A DNA stretch of 64,000 nt, taken from positions 99,656,582 through 99,720,581 of the forward strand of contig OX235273.1 of assembly GCA_944472155.2 (NCBI GenBank), given 5' to 3'. Made by a program: the position numbers and the translations under genes. Position 1 is the stretch's first letter. Every line of letters starts with the position of its first letter. Shown piece by piece: positions 59,226 to 64,000 of this stretch. The notes beneath the pieces were generated by a model, which saw nothing but the letters and a program-made list of their open reading frames with translations, searched no databases and was not told the DNA's origin. The DNA comes from Trichobilharzia szidati. Lineage: Eukaryota; Platyhelminthes; Trematoda; Strigeidida; Schistosomatidae.

Positions 59226-61904
59226 GGTAATTGTTTGAAAGATCTTTCTATAGATAGATTCGCATCCTGACTGTATTGTATGGCAAAACATCCTTCAAGG
59301 TGTTAATAGTGTTAATTGTGTTGTCATCTGATGCATGAATGAATGAATGAAGCATAATACATAGTGGCACATAACAGTCTACTTCTCTTGTGTGTGTGTG
59401 TGTGTGTGTAGGAGTGAGTGAGTGAGTGTGTGAGTGATATTCATGTTGTATGACCCCTAGTTTGTGTTGTGAGACTGACAGTCTAGAGTAACACAAAGAC
59501 ATGCCACTCACTGAGAAATGAATACTCACCATTGAACATGCAACCACCACCACCACCACCATATGATGACACCTCAGACACCCACGCACCTGAAGTCTTT
59601 ACAACCATCAATGTCAGTCGGTCAGTCAGTCAGTCAGTGAGTCGTGCAAGCGGATGTTGTTCCACTTGTTGTTGTTGTACGGATGATGATGCATGTTTGT
59701 TTGTTTCGTTAAATTTGTTAATCATAATAATCCACTGCATTCACTAAGCACACAGACTAATCAATAATTCAGGGGGCTAGAAGTGACCTCTTATGGACGA
59801 AAATTTGTTATTACTTCACTATATCTCTAAGAAGATGGTTAATTGGACGAAGGTGCCAGTTTATTTATTTATTTATTGTTTGTTTTCTGCTCTATTTTGT
59901 CGTTGTCAAAACTTATTCATCAATTCAATATGGCGAAAATATTCATTCCGAGACATCTTCTATCTATCTATCTATGCATAAAACACACAAAATACATAAT
60001 TGAGCCAGCAAAGAATATCCCCCTTCTCGATAAATTCCTCCCCCTCCCCCTCCTCCTCCTGCTGCTGCTCTGGCTCTACAATTACATATGCATATGCAAC
60101 TAAGTAGGTGTGTATGTTCAGCGCATACATAAAATTATTTTCAAGGTGTTGTGTCAGAGGTCAAAAGTTACACTTAGCTGCTTATGAAATCCTGACCACT
60201 ACCACTACTGGGAACTGCTTCCCCGTGATAAGGCGTGAAGTCAACTATTTACATTTTTATTATTATTATTATTATTCATACGGAGTGTTGTATAGTGCCA
60301 GTGTTTGTGTTTTGAAATTAAATTCAAGCAAGACTTTGCATGTGTGTGTGTGTGTCAATATTTGCGTGAAATAACAATAATAATTACCAGAACCAGATGG
60401 CGTGCTGTGTGTGTGTGTTTTGTCGTCGGCGTTTACCCTCCTCCCCCTCCTCCCGCTCCTCAATGTCGTCATATATCTGCTCCGTGTCAAACACACACCA
60501 ACACACAAACAAACAAACAGACAAGCAAGAGTAGTGCTCAACAGTCTGCATAAATTATTAAACCTCGTTCATGTGTGCTCAGGCAAGCAACACACAAATT
60601 AGCATTTAAAAAGTGTGAACAGTTCTCACATGTCAAGGTGAAAGCTAATTAACTGGAAAGAAAGAATTGGTCGATTCGAGTATGATAATAATAATAATAA
60701 TAATAATTGGCTAATGAATGGAGACAAGTTTGATAATTGTGCGAAAGATAATCACTGTCAACACACATGTGGTTGTTGTTCTTGATGGTGTTGGTGTTGG
60801 CGTTGACTGTGTTGACGGTGATGATGTGGGTGGGTGGGTGGTGTACTGCAGAGAGAGAGAGAGAGCGCGAATACACCGAAACCATTTTGATGTTATGAGG
60901 CATATCACATTGAATGTTTAGTGCAGCCAGCAACTCCATCCATCCAGCCAGCCAGTCGGTGTGTGGAAAACAGCTGACACTATTGTCATTCGATGATGAA
61001 ATGACGACGAGTGATGACTGAACGCGGTAAGATAACAACGAAAAGGTGGCAGGTATAACAAGTCAGTGAGTGAGTGAGTGTGTGAGTGAGTGAGTTACAA
61101 GTTGTTGCTGTTGTTAATTTCTATCTGCTGTTAAGAGAGAGAGAGAGAGGGGAGGTGATTTCGAAGAGTATTCGGCAATTCAATTTGAAACAGTTGCCAT
61201 ACTTGACTACTCACTCACTCACTCACTCACTCACTCACTCACTCACTCACTCACTCACTCACTCACTTACTTACCTACTTACTTACTTACTTACTTACTT
61301 AACTCACCACATATCAGCTAGTAATATATGCATATGCATGTCGTGTGTCCTGTGTCGTGTGGTGCATGCACCTCTTCAAGCCTTTTGTGATATCTGATAT
61401 CGTCATTTAAACCACAATGTGAATAATAATCAGAACATCTGAGTGATGAACAAGAAGTTTCCCAAGGAAAACGACAACAGGTGGTGCTCACACACACTCA
61501 CTTCATCCTCGAGAATAGAAGAGAATAGGATAGAATAGAAACATCCACTTTCTAATTATTATTATTATGTAACGACGTTTTCAACGACACTGTGAATCGA
61601 TGGATGGATGGATGGATCAGTCGAACTGTGAATGAATGAAGTTCATCAGTGTGTTCATCAGCAGCATTTCTCTGAGTCTGAGTAGTAGAATTGTGAGTAA
61701 TTTTGGCTCAATGAATTGAACTGTGTTTAACTTAAAGCTTAGACCCCTTTTCATCACACAAAAGTACACCAGCAGCAGCAGCAGTTCAGTACAGTTCAAT
61801 CAAGGGAACACAAATCCAATGCTGATTGTGAGAAATGATTTAGACAAAAGGGGGGAATTAGTCGAGATTCCATTTCAAATAGGTCATACATAATTTAATT
61901 GAAT
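59226..61904. other. Simple-sequence-rich DNA, no gene seen
   Basis: Many short TG, GAGT, TTA and GA tracts, and at 61206-61300 an (ACTC)n tract passing into (ACTT)n. Open frames here follow the repeats. The region could hold regulatory DNA but nothing specific is seen. Confidence 0.4.
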
Positions 61905-62345
61905 TTTAGATTTTCCCGTCCGTCCGTCCATTGATTGATTGATTGATTGATAGACTGGACCGACTGAAGTGCTCGTCGGTGTCAGGTTGACACATGTCTG
62001 TGTTGGCTACTTGTGCAGATGCTTCAACGACGACGATGTGTCTGGGCATGTAATTAGAAGTTAATTGGTGGATAGTATGACAGGCAGTGACAGAATCCAG
62101 CCAGGATAACGCACATTTCACCGGTCCTATTTGGGAGGGCCTCTTGGTCAGATGGCTGGCTGGCTGGCTGGCTGGTTGTCTGGCTGGCTGGCTGGCTGGC
62201 TGGCTGGATGTATCTGCTTCCAATTATATACCCGGGCATTGTCGAAGCATCTGCATAATTAGCCAACACAGACATGTCAACCTGACACCGACGAGCACTT
62301 CAGTCGGTCCAATCTATCAATCAATTGACGGACGGACGGGAAAAT
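61905..62345. repeat. Inverted pair of SM-alpha-like segments including ribozyme A3
   Basis: 61905-62060 (minus) and 62220-62345 (plus) carry the same family A spacer (GAAGCATCTGCA, GCCAACACAGACATG, GAGCACTTCAGTCGG). Between them lies a minus-strand hammerhead block (about 62155..62085): CTGACcaaGAG, CCCAAATAGGAC, an extra CGGT, GAAA and CTGGATT; the insertions break the core. A (GGCT)n expansion lies at 62155-62213. Confidence 0.7.
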
Positions 62346-62349
62346 CGAA

Positions 62350-62645
62350 AATTCACTAAAAAATAATTAATATGACCCATTGCACACAAGAAGTGGGTGG
62401 TGGTTGGCTCTCGTCGCCCAAGTGGTCTGTCTAGTGGATAACGCTTTGACTGCTGGTGGTGGGTGGGAACATCATCAAACACTGACTCACTGACTCACTG
62501 TGGAATGCAGGTACATCCAGCCAGCCAGCCAGCCAGCCAACTGACCACGAGTCCCTCTCAAATAGGACCAGTGAAATGCGCGCGTTATCCTGCTCTGGAT
62601 TCTGTCACTGCTAGTCACCATCCACCACCAATTAACACTTCGAAT
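62350..62645 (+). repeat. SM-alpha-like tRNA-like/hammerhead repeat (family A, A4)
   Basis: Leader GACCCATTGCACACAAG, tRNA-like A box CCCAAGTGGTCTGTC, B box lost by deletion, then block 62510-62610: ATCCAG followed by a (CCAG)n expansion, CTGACcaCGA, stem II with TCT and CAGT insertions, GAAA, GCGCGTT, CTGGAT. Recognisable but probably inactive. Confidence 0.72.
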
Positions 62646-63890
62646 AGGTCATAATCTTTAAAAGATCACATTGAACAAGTGTAGTGATGAACATTGAGGA
62701 TGAGGATGCATATACGAAAATCATGGAGTTATGACAGTACAGTCAAATTGATTTTCAAATAGGGTAAAATACTGAACACACACACACATAAGTAAGTAGA
62801 TGAAAGGTTTGGTTTCAGCAGCTTGGTTCAATATCGAGTGATGAATATGCAGGCGAGATAGTGAAGCCATCCACGCCATCCATGGCATCCATGGCAACCA
62901 TGGCATCGATGGTGGCGAGCGAAACACTCAAGCTGTCACATGAATGCTTCTCACTGCTTGCGATCATCACTTTGAAAGTGGCTCGAAGTATAAGCCACTG
63001 ATAAATATATTCAACATACCAGACCAGCTGTGGGCGTTGGAATCCAAAGATAAAAGCAAAATGAGAATATTTCTTTAAAACTGCAGAACTGTCGAAGGGA
63101 AATAGGGTTGGTGGGTGGGTGGGAAAGTGGTGGTCTGCTCAATTTATCTGTATGAATGACGAATAGTTAGTCATTAACAGCATATATATGCATGTATGCT
63201 CACTTTGTGAGGTCACTTCTTCCCACACACTGTTCTTAGTGAGTGGTCGTGAGCCATCTCTGCAACACGCCACGCATTAGAACTGATGCGCTCGAATATG
63301 GTTCACATTCTCCCTGTACTCTCTCTTTTCGATGTGAAATTTGTCATCTTTCTTCAGTTGACTACTTACTATCATCAAAGTAGTATAAATAAATTTGTCT
63401 TTTTTTCACGGATAGCTTGAAACGATGGATTGTTTTGATACTACGAGAAATTCAGAACCAGTTGATCAGCTGAGAATCGAACTCCGAATCGCGCGTTCGT
63501 GGTTGTTGTGAACATTCCACTCTCGAACCACACTGATGCCCTTAGACAAATACGCTAATCTGTGTGTGTGTGTGTGTGTGGTTTTCTTATCAGTAAGTCA
63601 GAGTGTTACTCAGTGATTGTAGTAGCCAAGGTGTAGGTGTGGAATTCACTTTCAAGGAAGAGAAACAGTCATTCAAGTAGTTTTTTCTTTTTCTTTTTTA
63701 AATTTTAGCTGTGAAGAACAGAGATGTATGTTTCTCCAATAGCGCTAATCTCTTTCAACTGACACGTCTTTCTATTCTATTCTTGCCTTGCCTTGCCTTG
63801 CCGTCATAGAGAGAGAGAGAGACAAATGAAAAGTGTGTTGGGAATTGCATGAAGAGCACTTCACTCCATTTTTAATTTTTGTTTTTTCAG
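62646..63890. other. Unassigned DNA with short tracts
   Basis: TG, GA and CCTTG repeats. A weak tRNA-like patch occurs at 63460-63540 (minus, GGAGTTCGATTCTC B-box-like). No exon recognised before 63891. Confidence 0.35.
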
Positions 63891-64000
63891 ATTTCGTCAT
63901 GAATCAACTACAGTCCGATAGAGAGAGCGAGACTATTGAAAATCAGGGAACACTTCAGCACCGCTGCTGGTGTTTCGTCCTATTATGCGATTTGTCAGTC
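63891..64000 (+). CDS. Possible exon of an unrecognised gene, cut by the window end
   Basis: A strong acceptor (poly-T tract ending ttttttcag, 63881-63890) precedes an open frame; the ATG at 63899 starts MNQLQSDRESETIENQ then GTLQHRCWCFVLLCDLSV, open to the last base (34 codons). The frame is also open from the splice site. The end may be a hydrophobic segment. No family recognised; could be chance. Confidence 0.3.

Noticed and set aside
61906..62223. Ser/Gln/Pro repeat frame (QPASQPARQ-like) as a secreted repeat protein
   Set aside because: Translation of the GGCT microsatellite inside a hammerhead repeat.

Overview
The window looks like a gene-poor, repeat-rich piece of a blood-fluke (schistosomatid trematode) nuclear genome. 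The reasons are: eukaryotic introns with GT-AG borders; dense Penelope-like (PLE), RTE-like and CR1/Jockey-like retrotransposon debris; TTAGGG-like degenerate repeats; and hammerhead-ribozyme (HHR) repeats whose core and stem I closely match the SM-alpha satellite/SINE known from schistosomes. The genus is an inference; the repeat families are read from the sequence.

Only two host genes are supported well. One is a divergent alpha-tubulin on the minus strand (coding exon 7327..5981, initiator codon in an unseen upstream exon). The other is a multi-exon minus-strand gene, exons 48842..48136, 29140..29029, 26317..26275, 26221..26113 and 26024..25955, joined in compatible phase. It resembles the Cys/His and basic-linker part of RNF220-type E3 ubiquitin ligases. 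Its first intron is about 19 kb and filled with repeats; the RING-coding end was not found in the window. A possible plus-strand exon opens at 63891 and runs off the end.

Layout: 1-1.7 kb degenerate PLE; 2.1-3.5 kb the best-preserved RTE-like reverse transcriptase; 3.6-5.4 kb LINE tails; 6-7.3 kb alpha-tubulin; 7.6-10.3 kb two RTE copies as an inverted pair; 11-12.95 kb CR1-like LINE; 13.4-16 kb PLE fragments, one framed by inverted repeats; 16.3-18.1 kb Jockey/CR1-like LINE; 18.2-23.1 kb further RTE copies, HHR repeats and telomere-like sequence; 23.4-25.7 kb PLE pieces and a dispersed 1.1-kb repeat; 26-29.1 kb internal exons of the RNF220-like gene around a PLE fragment with 470-bp inverted repeats; 28.5-47 kb, inside the large intron, tRNA-like/HHR repeats, PLE pieces and segmental duplications; 48.1-48.8 kb first exon; 49.4-55.9 kb PLE copies and HHR repeats; 56.8-57.6 kb a pure 744-bp ATC microsatellite; 58-59.2 kb second complete copy of the 1.1-kb repeat; 59-64 kb mostly simple-sequence DNA plus an inverted pair of SM-alpha-like units.

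The most interesting material is a set of three sequence-unrelated tRNA-like-plus-hammerhead repeat families (called A, B and C here). All three keep the same ribozyme plan (6-bp stem I, short stem II, and a 3-bp stem III closed by a 2-nt loop) with different paired bases. That is covariation supporting the fold. A is SM-alpha-like; I cannot tell whether B and C have been described.
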